A stretch of DNA of 64,000 nucleotides, from positions 62,001 to 126,000 of the forward strand of contig NZ_BOPO01000053.1 in assembly GCF_017312725.1 (NCBI RefSeq), in the 5' to 3' direction. Positions 50,974-58,952 of this stretch are shown here, in pieces. Numbering within the stretch: the stretch's first letter is position 1; every line of letters starts with the position of its first letter. Under the pieces are notes generated by a model, which was not told the origin of the DNA, searched no databases, and worked only from the letters and a program-made list of their open reading frames with translations. A program made the translations under genes and the position numbers. This DNA is from Actinocatenispora comari. GTDB taxonomy: Bacteria; Actinomycetota; Actinomycetes; Mycobacteriales; Micromonosporaceae.

Positions 50974-51914
50974 ACAACTCGACCAAGGTGGCCGTCGCGG
51001 TCGCTGGCGGATACCTGTTGGGGCGACGGAAGAAGACGAAGCTCGCCATCATGCTCGGTGCGTGGCTGCTGGGTCGCAAGTTCGACTTCGACCCGAAGCG
51101 GCTCGCCCGCGAGGCGCTGTCGATGCTCTCGGCGAGCCCCGGTGTGGAGCAGTTGACCGGCGACGTCCGGGAGAAGCTGGTCAGCGCCGGCAAGGGCGCC
51201 GCGCTGTCGATGGCGGAGAACCGGATGAACCAGCTCGCCGACCGGCTGCACGACCGTACCCAGATCCTGTCCGGCGGCGACGAGGAGGAGGAACCGGAAC
51301 CGGAGGACGAGGAAGGCGAGCCGTCCGGTGCCGCCGAGCAGGACGAGCCGGACGACGAGCCTCGGGGCCGCCGCGGCCGTTCCCGCGCCGACGAGGCCGA
51401 CGAGGCCGACGAGGGCGCAGACGAGGCCGACGAGAGCGACGAGGCCGACGAGAGCGACGAGGCCGACGAGGGCGACGAGGACCGGGGCCGTCGGGGCACC
51501 CGCGCCGGCAGCAAGCGAGCCGGCTCGTCGGGCGGGACCCGCCGCCGCGCGAGCAGGAAGGACGAGCCCGTCGACGAGGACACCGAGCCGAACGAGGAGC
51601 CGGGCCCGGACGATCGGGACGGCGCCGACGAGGAGGAGAAGCCGCAGCGGGCACGGCGTCGGAGCAGCACATCGTCGCGCAGCACATCGACGCGCGGCAC
51701 GTCGTCGCGCAGCTCGTCGTCCCGCGGCACCAAGTCGGGCGCCACGTCGTCGCGCACCAAGTCGGGCGCCACGTCGTCGCGCACCAAGTCGGGTGGTTCG
51801 TCGACATCCGGTACCAAGGCCAAGCGCTCGTCCGGTGGCACCCGATCGAGCAGCAGCCGCAGCTCGACCCGTACCGGGCGGTCGCGGTCCGGCCGTGGAT
51901 CCGCGGACGACTGA
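50970..51914 (+). CDS. gvpY: Gas vesicle cluster protein GvpY-like, long low-complexity tail
   Basis: A 314-residue protein. The N-terminal 100 residues are ordered (VAVAVAGGYLLGRRKKTKLA, AREALSMLSASPGVEQLTGD, REKLVSAGKGAALSMAENRM), as I recall for Streptomyces GvpY. The rest is low complexity: a Glu/Asp block with DEAD/DESD repeats, then a Ser, Thr, Arg, Lys block with two near-identical SGATSSRTK repeats. The tail is thus acidic then basic. TAAGGAGGAGCCG precedes the ATG. Function unknown. Confidence 0.8.
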   Translation: MNNSTKVAVAVAGGYLLGRRKKTKLAIMLGAWLLGRKFDFDPKRLAREALSMLSASPGVEQLTGDVREKLVSAGKGAALSMAENRMNQLADRLHDRTQILSGGDEEEEPEPEDEEGEPSGAAEQDEPDDEPRGRRGRSRADEADEADEGADEADESDEADESDEADEGDEDRGRRGTRAGSKRAGSSGGTRRRASRKDEPVDEDTEPNEEPGPDDRDGADEEEKPQRARRRSSTSSRSTSTRGTSSRSSSSRGTKSGATSSRTKSGATSSRTKSGGSSTSGTKAKRSSGGTRSSSSRSSTRTGRSRSGRGSADD

Positions 51915-51956
51915 CGCCGCGGCTCCAGGTGTCGGCATCGAGGAGGAGAGAGCATC

Positions 51957-53015
51957 GTGAGCGAATCGACCGGTCTGCAGGACATGATCGAGCGGGTCCG
52001 GGACGTCGCGGCGCGCAACCCGGCCGCCGAACGACTGCTCGGCGAGTTGGAGGACTACCTTTCCGCGCAAGGAAAACACGCGCTGGGCAAGGTGGCGGAG
52101 AAGGTCGGTGAGTCGACCCGCAAGCTGACCGACGTGGCCGACGGCAAGGGTGCGCCGGGCGGGCTGCTCGGCGGCACGATCAAGGAGATCGCCGGCGGCT
52201 CGAACCCGGTCACCGGTGCACTGAAGGCCGGCGTCAAGGGCGTCGGCAGCAAGGTCAAGGACGCCCTCGGCGGGGGCGGCGGCAAGGGCGGTGGCGGCGG
52301 GAAGAAGTCGATGAAGATCATCGAGGACCTCGACGTCGGCGTCCCGCTGGAGACCGCGTACAACCAGTGGACCCAGCTGCAGGACGTGCCGAAGTGGTCC
52401 AAGGGCGCGCAGGCGGTCAACCAGGAAGACGAGGTCACCAGTACCTGGAAGGCGAAGGTGTTCTGGTCGACCCGCAACTGGACCGCGAAGATCAGCGAGC
52501 AGATCCCGGACGAACGCATCGCGTGGACCTCGGAAGGCCCGAAGGGCGTGGTCAACGGCGTCGTCACGTTCCACGAGCTGGACGAGCGGCTGACCCGGAT
52601 CCTGGTCGTACTGGAGTACATCCCGGGCGGGTTCTTCGAGAAGACCGGGAACCTGTGGCGCTCGCAGGGGCGCCGGGCCCGGCTCGACCTCAAGCTGTTC
52701 CGGCACTTCCTGATGACCGACCCGGACGCCGGCCAGGAGGGCTGGCGGGGCGAGATCCGGGACGGCGAGGTCGTCGACGACGGCGAGGGCGACGAACGCG
52801 ACGACGAGGACCGCGACGACGAGGGCCGCGACGACGAGGACCGCGACGACGAGGACCTTGAGAACGAGGACGAGGACGAGGCCGACGACGAGCGGGACGA
52901 GGACGAGGAGGAAGAGGAGCGGCCGCGGCGCCGCCACCCTCGCGACGAGGAGGACGAGGACGACGAGGAAGAGGACGAGTACGACGAGGACGAGGACGAG
53001 GACGAGGACAGGTGA
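51957..53015 (+). CDS. gvpZ: Gas vesicle cluster protein GvpZ-like, SRPBCC domain with polyacidic tail
   Basis: A 352-residue protein. After a helical N-terminus and a Gly-Lys linker (GGGGGKGGGGGKK), residues 117-260 form a START/SRPBCC cyclase-like domain (IIEDLDVGVPLETAYNQWTQ, DERIAWTSEGPKGVVNGVVT). The last 90 residues are almost only Asp, Glu and Arg. SRPBCC proteins bind lipids or other hydrophobic ligands. GTG at 51957 after GAGGAGAGAG. It is the last gene before the operon terminator. Confidence 0.85.
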   Translation: MSESTGLQDMIERVRDVAARNPAAERLLGELEDYLSAQGKHALGKVAEKVGESTRKLTDVADGKGAPGGLLGGTIKEIAGGSNPVTGALKAGVKGVGSKVKDALGGGGGKGGGGGKKSMKIIEDLDVGVPLETAYNQWTQLQDVPKWSKGAQAVNQEDEVTSTWKAKVFWSTRNWTAKISEQIPDERIAWTSEGPKGVVNGVVTFHELDERLTRILVVLEYIPGGFFEKTGNLWRSQGRRARLDLKLFRHFLMTDPDAGQEGWRGEIRDGEVVDDGEGDERDDEDRDDEGRDDEDRDDEDLENEDEDEADDERDEDEEEEERPRRRHPRDEEDEDDEEEDEYDEDEDEDEDR

Positions 53016-53038
53016 TCGGCGAGTCGGGGGAGTCGCGG

Positions 53039-53077
53039 GCGCCCGCCCGGCCGCCGAGAGGGCGACCGGGCGGGCGC
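53039..53077. terminator. Bidirectional terminator between gvpZ and tRNA-Sec
   Basis: GCGCCCGCCCGG (53039-53050) pairs with CCGGGCGGGCGC (53066-53077), and the interior pairs further. It is 24 nt after the gvpZ stop and 5 nt beyond the 3' end of the convergent tRNA, so it can serve both. Confidence 0.75.
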
Positions 53078-53081
53078 GGTG

Positions 53082-53173
53082 CGGAGGCGGACGGGAATCG
53101 AACCCGCCAGGTCGAGTTGCTCGGCCTCGACGGTGTTGAGGACCGCGCCGGTCACCAGGCCGGATACGCCTCC
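53082..53173 (-). tRNA. selC: tRNA-Sec (anticodon TCA), selC
   Basis: A 92-nt tRNA on the reverse strand. The acceptor 5' strand GGAGGCG (from 53173) pairs with CGCCTCC near 53083; the T-arm contains GGGTTCGATTCCC; a long variable arm is formed by AGGCCGAG and CTCGACCT. The anticodon loop CCTCAAC has TCA at 53139-53137, reading UGA. The extended acceptor and large extra arm are features of tRNA-Sec. The base before the anticodon is C rather than the near-universal U33. CCA is not encoded. selD, selA and selB follow on the other strand. Confidence 0.9.
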
Positions 53174-53277
53174 ACGGCCCCGCCGCCGGTACGCCGGGCC
53201 GCCACACCCATCGTGCACCCGGACGATTCGGCCCGAAAAGCGGACACGCCGGTGCGGGACGTGACAGGGTCGATGGC

Positions 53278-54282
53278 ATGACCGTGACCGGTACGCGGAT
53301 GACGCAGTACGCGCGGGGCGGCGGCTGCGCCTGCAAGGTGTCGCCCGGTGAGCTGGAACGACTCGTGGCCGGGTTGCCCCTCGCTGCACCGGTGGCGCCG
53401 ACGGTCGGTGAACTGCTGGTCGGGTTGGACAACGGCGACGACGCCGCGGTGGTACGGCTCGACGCCTCGACCGGGCTGGTCGCCACCACCGACTTCTTCG
53501 GCCCGGTCGTCGACGACGCGTACGACTGGGGCCGGATCGCGGCGGCCAACGCGCTGTCCGACGTGTACGCGATGGGTGGCCGGCCGCTGGTGGCGCTCAA
53601 CCTGCTGTGCTGGCCCCGCGACGTGCTGAGCTGGGACCTCGCCGCCGACGTGCTGCGTGGCGGCGCGGACGTGGCCGCCGAGGCGGGCTGCCACCTCGCC
53701 GGCGGGCACAGCATCGACGATCCGGAGCCCAAGTACGGGATGGCCGTGACCGGGCTGGTCGACCCGGCCCGGATGATCCGCAATGACGCCGGCCGGCCGG
53801 GCCTGCCGCTGGTGCTGAGCAAACCGCTCGGGCTCGGCGTGCTCAACAACCGGCACAAGGCGACCGGCGAGGTGTTCCCGGACGCGGTGGCCACCATGAC
53901 CGCACTCAACCGGGACGTGGCGCAGCGGGCGGTCGACGCCGGGATCGACTGCGGTACCGACGTGACCGGCTTCGGCCTGCTCGGCCACCTGTACAAGCTG
54001 TGCCGCGCGGCCGGGGTGTCCGCGGTGCTCGATCACCGTGCGGTGCCGTACCTCGCGGGCGCGCGGGAGGCGGTCGCGGCCGGGTACGTGCCGGGCGGTA
54101 CCCGACGCAATCTCGACTGGGTGACACCGCACTGCGACCTGTCCGCGGTGACCGCCGACGAGGCGCTGCTACTCGCCGACGCGCAGACCTCCGGCGGACT
54201 GCTGCTGGCCGGCGAGCTTCCCGGCCTGCCGGTGATCGGCGAACTCGTCCCGCCCGCCGGCGCCGTGATCCGGGTGCGCTGA
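53278..54282 (+). CDS. selD: Selenide, water dikinase
   Basis: A 334-residue enzyme making selenophosphate from selenide and ATP, the selenium donor for Sec-tRNA. ARGGGCACKVSPGELE contains the catalytic Cys17 and Lys20, so this SelD is the Cys form and not itself a selenoprotein. LDNGDDAAVV, VDDAYDWGRIAAANALSDVYAM-type metal-binding motifs follow in order. It is the first gene of the selD-selA-selB cluster, divergent from tRNA-Sec (105 nt gap). Confidence 0.95.
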   Translation: MTVTGTRMTQYARGGGCACKVSPGELERLVAGLPLAAPVAPTVGELLVGLDNGDDAAVVRLDASTGLVATTDFFGPVVDDAYDWGRIAAANALSDVYAMGGRPLVALNLLCWPRDVLSWDLAADVLRGGADVAAEAGCHLAGGHSIDDPEPKYGMAVTGLVDPARMIRNDAGRPGLPLVLSKPLGLGVLNNRHKATGEVFPDAVATMTALNRDVAQRAVDAGIDCGTDVTGFGLLGHLYKLCRAAGVSAVLDHRAVPYLAGAREAVAAGYVPGGTRRNLDWVTPHCDLSAVTADEALLLADAQTSGGLLLAGELPGLPVIGELVPPAGAVIRVR

Positions 54283-54286
54283 ACCG

Positions 54287-55816
54287 ATGACGCCCCACCA
54301 CGACGAGACGGTCACCCGGCCGACGACGCCGGCCCGCACGTCCCCGGAGTCGACGACGCCGGCCACGTCCCCGGAGCCGACGACGCCGGCCCGCACGCTC
54401 CCGGAGTCGACGACGTCGGCCACGCTCCCGGAGTCGACGACGTCGGCCACGTCCGCGGAGCCGACGATGTCGGCCACGTCCCCGGAGCGGGTGGCGTCGC
54501 GCCAGCGCGACGCGACGGTGGCCGACACGCGGCGGCGGGTGCCGCGAACCGATGCGCTGCTCGCCGACCCGGCCATCGCGGCGCGGATCGCCGAACTGGG
54601 GCGGGATCTGGTGAAGGCCACGGTGACCCGGGTGCAGCAGCGCTGCCGGGACGGCGCGATCGCACCGGAGGCGGTACCGGCCGCGGTGCTCGACGCGCTG
54701 CCCCCGCGGGCCGCCACCGGCCGACCGGTCGTCAACGCCACCGGGGTCCTGTTGCACACCAACCTGGGCCGGGCGCCCCTGTCGCCCGCGGCCCGGGCCG
54801 CGGTCGCCGCCAGTTGCGGCACCAGCGACGTCGAACTCGACCTGGACACCGGCCGCCGCGGGGTTCGCGGTGCCGGGGCGCTCGCCGCGCTGCGCGCCGC
54901 GGTACCGGCGGCCGAGGCGGCGCTGGTGGTCAACAACAACGCGGCCGCGGTCGTGCTGGCCGCCACCGCGCTCGCCGCGGGCCGCGAGATCGTGCTCAGC
55001 CGCGGCGAACTGGTGCAGATCGGCGACGGCTTCCGGCTGCCCGACCTGATCGCGAGCACCGGCGCCCGGCTGCGCGAGGTCGGCACCACCAACTGCACGA
55101 CCGCCGCGGACTACCGTGCCGCGGTCGGCGCCGACACCGGGCTGATCGTCAAGCTGCACCGGTCGAACTTCACCATCGCCGGTTTCACCGCCGAGGCCGG
55201 CATCGACGAGCTGACCGGGCTGGGCGTACCGGTGCTCGCCGACCTCGGGTCCGGGTTGCTCGCGCCGCTGCCGCTGCTGCCGGACGAGCCGGACGCGGCG
55301 ACCGCGCTGCGCGACGGCGCGGACCTCGTCTGCTTCTCGGCGGACAAGCTGCTCGGCGGTCCGCAGGCCGGGGTGTTGCTGGGCCGTGCCGCGACGCTGG
55401 AACGGCTGCGCCGGCACCCGCTCTACCGGGCGCTGCGGCCCGACAAGCTGACCCTGGCGGCGCTGGAGGCGACCCTGCGTGGCCCCGCACCGCCGGTCAC
55501 CGCCGCGCTCGCCGCCACCCCGGCCGACCGGCTGCGCCGGGCCACCGCGATCGCCGAACTGTTGCGCGGCAACGGCATCGACGCCGTCGCCGAACCCAGC
55601 GAGGGTGTCGTCGGCGGTGGCAGCGCGCCCGGCGTGCGGCTGCCGAGCGCCGCCGTCCGGCTGCCCACCCGGTACGGGGAACCGTTACGTGCCCGCGATC
55701 CCGCCGTGCTGGGCCGCCTCGCCGACGACGGCTGCCTGCTGGACGTGCTCGCCGTCGACCCGGCCGACGACCGGCTCCTCGCCGACGCGGTACTGGCGGT
55801 GGCACGGTGCAGGTGA
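54287..55816 (+). CDS. selA: L-seryl-tRNA(Sec) selenium transferase
   Basis: A 509-residue PLP enzyme converting Ser-tRNA(Sec) to Sec-tRNA(Sec). The PLP Lys is in CFSADKLLGGPQAG (about residue 354), and NATGVLLHTNLGRAPLSP (about 147-164) is the SelA signature. The family domain starts at RRRVPRTDALL (about 82). Before it lies a Thr, Pro, Ser, Glu rich segment built of six 27/30-bp repeats. The ATG lies 4 nt after the selD stop. Its end overlaps the selB start by 10 nt. Confidence 0.94.
   Translation: MTPHHDETVTRPTTPARTSPESTTPATSPEPTTPARTLPESTTSATLPESTTSATSAEPTMSATSPERVASRQRDATVADTRRRVPRTDALLADPAIAARIAELGRDLVKATVTRVQQRCRDGAIAPEAVPAAVLDALPPRAATGRPVVNATGVLLHTNLGRAPLSPAARAAVAASCGTSDVELDLDTGRRGVRGAGALAALRAAVPAAEAALVVNNNAAAVVLAATALAAGREIVLSRGELVQIGDGFRLPDLIASTGARLREVGTTNCTTAADYRAAVGADTGLIVKLHRSNFTIAGFTAEAGIDELTGLGVPVLADLGSGLLAPLPLLPDEPDAATALRDGADLVCFSADKLLGGPQAGVLLGRAATLERLRRHPLYRALRPDKLTLAALEATLRGPAPPVTAALAATPADRLRRATAIAELLRGNGIDAVAEPSEGVVGGGSAPGVRLPSAAVRLPTRYGEPLRARDPAVLGRLADDGCLLDVLAVDPADDRLLADAVLAVARCR
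54321..54488 (+). repeat. 27/30-bp coding minisatellite in the selA N-terminus
   Basis: Six consecutive units beginning CGACGACGCCGGCC or CGACGACGTCGGCC and ending CCGGAG(T/C), lengths 30, 27, 30, 27, 27 and 27 bp, all multiples of three. They encode variants of STTPARTSPE. Confidence 0.85.
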
Positions 55817-57861
55817 TCGCCACCGCCGGCCACGTCGATCACGGCAAGTCCACGCTGCTGCGGGCGCTGACCGGCCGGGAACCGGACCGCTGGGCCGAGG
55901 AGCACCGCCGCGGGTTGACCATCGACCTCGGGTACGTGTGGACCACGCTGGCCTCCGGCGCCACCGTGGCGTTCGTCGACGTACCCGGGCATGCCCGCTT
56001 CGTGACCAACATGCTCGCCGGTGTCGGGCCGGTGCCGGCCGTGCTGTTCGTCGTCGCGGCCGACGAGGGCTGGATGCCGCAGTCCGAGGAGCACCTGGCC
56101 GCGCTGGCCGCGCTCGGTGTCCGGCACGGCGTGCTCGCGATCACCCGGTGCGACCGGGCCGATCCGGCCGCGGCGACCGCCGCCGCCCGGGAACGGCTGG
56201 CCGACACCCCGCTGGCCGGGCTGCCCGCGGTCGCCGTGTCCGGCACCACCGGGGCCGGGCTCGACGAGCTGCGGGCCGCGCTGGAGGCGTTGCTGCGTCA
56301 CCTGCCGGCACCGGCACCGGAGGCCGACGTACGGCTGTGGATCGACCGGTCGTTCACCATCCGCGGCGCCGGCACCGTGGTCACCGGGACGCTGCCCGCC
56401 GGTACCGTCCGGGTCGGGGACACGCTGCTGCTGTCGCCGCACGACCGGCCGGTGACGGTACGCGGGCTGCAGTGCCTGGACGAGCCGGTCCGGTCCGCCA
56501 GCGGGGTGGCCCGGGTGGCGCTCAACCTGCGCGGCGTCGACGCCGCCGACGTACCGCGCGGCGCCGTGCTGCTCACCCCCGGCCGGTGGCGACCCACCCG
56601 CACCCTCGACGTACGGCTGGACCGGTCCGACGAGCCGCCGCCCCGGCAGCTGCACCTGCACGTCGGCGCGACCGCGCTGCCGGTACTGGTGCGCCGGCTC
56701 GGCGCTGGTGCCGCCCGGCTCCGGCTTCCGACTCCGCTGCCGCTGCGTATCGGCGATCGGCTGATCCTGCGCGAGCCGGGCCGGCACCGGATCGTGGCCG
56801 GGGCGACGGTCCTCGACCCGATGCCGCCGCCGCTGGGCCGGCCGCGCCCGAGCGACGCCACCGTCGTGGACCGGCCGCGCCGCCCGAACGACCGGGCCGC
56901 CGAGCTGGCCGACCTGACCGGCCGGCCCGACCTGTCCGGTGAACTGCGCCGCCGCGGTCTCGCCCGGGTCGCCGACCTGACCGCCATCGGCGTACCGGTC
57001 GAGCCGCCCGGCACCGGGCAGGGCGGCCCCGCCGACAACCCGCCCGCCGACCCCGCACGCGGCGCCGCGGTCGAGGGTTCGCCGGCCGGCTTCGAGCGCG
57101 GTGGCACGGCCGAGGGCACGTCGGCGGAACCTCCGCGGGGCGCGGCGGCCGATTCCCCGCCTGGCGGCGTGGTGGGCTCCTTGGCCGGTCCTGCCGGTGA
57201 CGTCGTGGGCTCGTTGGCCGGTCCTGCCGGTGGCGTCGTGGGCTCGCTGGCCGGTCCTGCCGGTGGCGTCGTCGACGGTTGGCTCGTCGACCCCGAACTC
57301 TGGCGGCGGCTGCGCGACGCGCTGGCGGCGGAGGTGGACCGGTATGCCCGGGACGACCCGCTGTCGGCCGGTCTGCCGGTCAGCGCCGCCTGCCGTACCT
57401 TGCGGCTGCCCACCCCGGCGCTGGTCCTCGCGCTGGCGGAGGGGCGGCTACCGGTCACCGCCGGCCGGCTCACCCCGCCGCGGCGGGACGCCGACCTGCC
57501 CCGGCCGGTCGAGCAGGCGGTGCGCACGCTGCTCGCGCGGATGCCGCAGCCGTGGGCGGCACCGACCGCGGACGAGCTGGCCGGGCTGCGGCTCGGCCCG
57601 CGCGAGCTCGCTGCCGCGGTACGAACCGGCCGCCTGGTCGAGCTGGCCGCCGGGGTCGTCGTCGCCCCGGGCGCGCTGGACGCCGCGGTCGCGGTGCTGG
57701 CCGAGCTGCCGCAACCGTTCACGCTCAGTACGGCCAGGCAGGCGCTCGGCACCACCCGGCGGGTCGCGGTACCGCTGCTGGAACTGCTCGACCGGCAGGG
57801 CCGTACCCGTCGGCTCGCCGACTCCCGCCGGCACTGCCCGGCTGAGGGCTTCACATCGTGA
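55807..57861 (+). CDS. selB: Selenocysteine-specific elongation factor SelB
   Basis: A 684-residue GTPase delivering Sec-tRNA to UGA codons with a SECIS element. The G1 motif GHVDHGKST (about 8-16), VDVPGH (G3, about 58-63) and TRCDRAD (G4-like, about 117) are in place; EF-Tu domains II/III follow to about 385. A low-complexity linker of about 110 residues with three 11-residue repeats separates these from the C-terminal winged-helix domains (about 500-680) that bind SECIS RNA. GTG at 55807 overlaps selA; GTG at 55813 is an alternative. Confidence 0.94.
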   Translation: MQVIATAGHVDHGKSTLLRALTGREPDRWAEEHRRGLTIDLGYVWTTLASGATVAFVDVPGHARFVTNMLAGVGPVPAVLFVVAADEGWMPQSEEHLAALAALGVRHGVLAITRCDRADPAAATAAARERLADTPLAGLPAVAVSGTTGAGLDELRAALEALLRHLPAPAPEADVRLWIDRSFTIRGAGTVVTGTLPAGTVRVGDTLLLSPHDRPVTVRGLQCLDEPVRSASGVARVALNLRGVDAADVPRGAVLLTPGRWRPTRTLDVRLDRSDEPPPRQLHLHVGATALPVLVRRLGAGAARLRLPTPLPLRIGDRLILREPGRHRIVAGATVLDPMPPPLGRPRPSDATVVDRPRRPNDRAAELADLTGRPDLSGELRRRGLARVADLTAIGVPVEPPGTGQGGPADNPPADPARGAAVEGSPAGFERGGTAEGTSAEPPRGAAADSPPGGVVGSLAGPAGDVVGSLAGPAGGVVGSLAGPAGGVVDGWLVDPELWRRLRDALAAEVDRYARDDPLSAGLPVSAACRTLRLPTPALVLALAEGRLPVTAGRLTPPRRDADLPRPVEQAVRTLLARMPQPWAAPTADELAGLRLGPRELAAAVRTGRLVELAAGVVVAPGALDAAVAVLAELPQPFTLSTARQALGTTRRVAVPLLELLDRQGRTRRLADSRRHCPAEGFTS
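57166..57264 (+). repeat. 33-bp coding minisatellite in the selB linker
   Basis: Three 33-bp units (57166-57198, 57199-57231, 57232-57264), each coding a variant of GVVGSLAGPAG, differing by a few bases. The position is the hinge between the EF-Tu-like part and the RNA-binding winged helices. Confidence 0.88.
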
Positions 57862-58025
57862 TGGCCGGACCGGGTGGCCGGAGCGGTCCATCGCCTGCGG
57901 ATGGATCGGAACCGATCTACGATGGCCGCAGCCGAGACACCGCCGCCGAGCTTCGCGCCGCCAGCCGGCGTGATCACGGTGGGCTCGACACCTGCCGAAC
58001 ACCGAGTCATGTCCGGGGGGATTTC

Positions 58026-58712
58026 GTGGCCGATATCAGAACATCGTCGTCGACCGAGCCCGCCCGTTCCGTCGACATCCTTCGCACCGTGCCTGACCAC
58101 ACGATCCTGCCTGCCGCGATGGCCGCAGCGGCTGCCGGCATTCCCACCGCCGAATCCGTCAGTCTCACCGTCGTCGACGACGTGGGACCGTGGACGGTGG
58201 CGGTCTCGCACCCGATGGCCCGCCGCGTCGACGGGCTCCAGTACCTGCTGAACGAGGGGCCGATCTTCGACGCGATGTCCGTCGACGAGCCGGTGACCTG
58301 CCCGGACCTCGATGCCTCGGCAGGCTGGCCGGAGTTCGCGCCGCGCGCCGTGCTGAACGGGGTGCGCTCGATCCTGTCGGTCCCGTTGCCGACCGAGCAG
58401 GGCGCGGGCGTGCTCAACATCTACTGCTCCGAGCCGGGGGAGTTCGGCGCCGGGACCCGCAGCGCCGCCATCGCGGTCGCCGCCGAGCTGACCGTCACCC
58501 TGGGCAGCGCGCGCCGGATCGCCAACCTGACCATGGCATTGCAGTCGCGGGACCTGATCGGCCAGGCCAAGGGCATCGCGATGGAGCGGTACAAGATCAG
58601 CTCCGACGCCGCGTTCGCGCTGCTGAGCCGCATCTCCCAGGAACGCAACGTCAAGCTGCGCGACCTGGCCGCCGAGATCACCACCACCGGCCTGGTCGAC
58701 CCGCCGCACTAG
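58026..58712 (+). CDS. GAF-ANTAR RNA-binding antiterminator
   Basis: A 228-residue cytoplasmic regulator. A GAF-like sensor (about 25-155; GLQYLLNEGPIFDAMSVDEP, SILSVPLPTEQGAGVLNIY) precedes an ANTAR domain (about 165-222; ALQSRDLIGQAKGIAMERYK and SDAAFALLSRISQERN). ANTAR domains bind paired RNA hairpins and prevent termination. GTG at 58026 follows GGGGGGA. The signal and target RNAs are not visible here. A second protein of this kind is at 61328. Confidence 0.9.
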   Translation: MADIRTSSSTEPARSVDILRTVPDHTILPAAMAAAAAGIPTAESVSLTVVDDVGPWTVAVSHPMARRVDGLQYLLNEGPIFDAMSVDEPVTCPDLDASAGWPEFAPRAVLNGVRSILSVPLPTEQGAGVLNIYCSEPGEFGAGTRSAAIAVAAELTVTLGSARRIANLTMALQSRDLIGQAKGIAMERYKISSDAAFALLSRISQERNVKLRDLAAEITTTGLVDPPH

Positions 58713-58821
58713 GCGACGCGACCCGACCGGCCGAACCGCCGGGCGACCGGCCTACCGATCCAGGTACCACCTCGCCACGGCGTGCCGCCGGCCGTCGCTG
58801 CGCCGTTGCGCCCGTACCGCC

Positions 58822-58858
58822 ACCGAGCCGTGCCCGGACCCTTCGGGCACGGCTCGGT
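58822..58858 (+). terminator. 15-bp perfect hairpin
   Basis: ACCGAGCCGTGCCCG (58822-58836) pairs with CGGGCACGGCTCGGT (58844-58858) over a 7-nt loop, 110 nt after the GAF-ANTAR stop. Confidence 0.7.
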
Positions 58859-58884
58859 CGTTCGTGGCAGCTCGCTATTCGGTG

Positions 58885-58924
58885 TTGCTACCTATCGGTA
58901 CTTGGCAATACTATCTACCGGTAG
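58885..58924 (+). promoter_or_regulatory. Promoter with palindromic operator for padR
   Basis: TTGCTA (58885-58890), 18 nt, TACTAT (58909-58914) is a fair sigma-70 promoter. The perfect palindrome CTACCGGTAG (58915-58924) abuts the -10 and a similar CTATCGGTA (58892-58900) lies in the spacer, positions suited to autorepression by the PadR protein. Confidence 0.5.
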
Positions 58925-58952
58925 TCAACGACACTGAGTAGGAGGTGCGCCG

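Noticed and set aside
53278-53340. SelD as a selenoprotein
   Set aside because: The catalytic position is TGC (Cys17); no TGA is present in frame.
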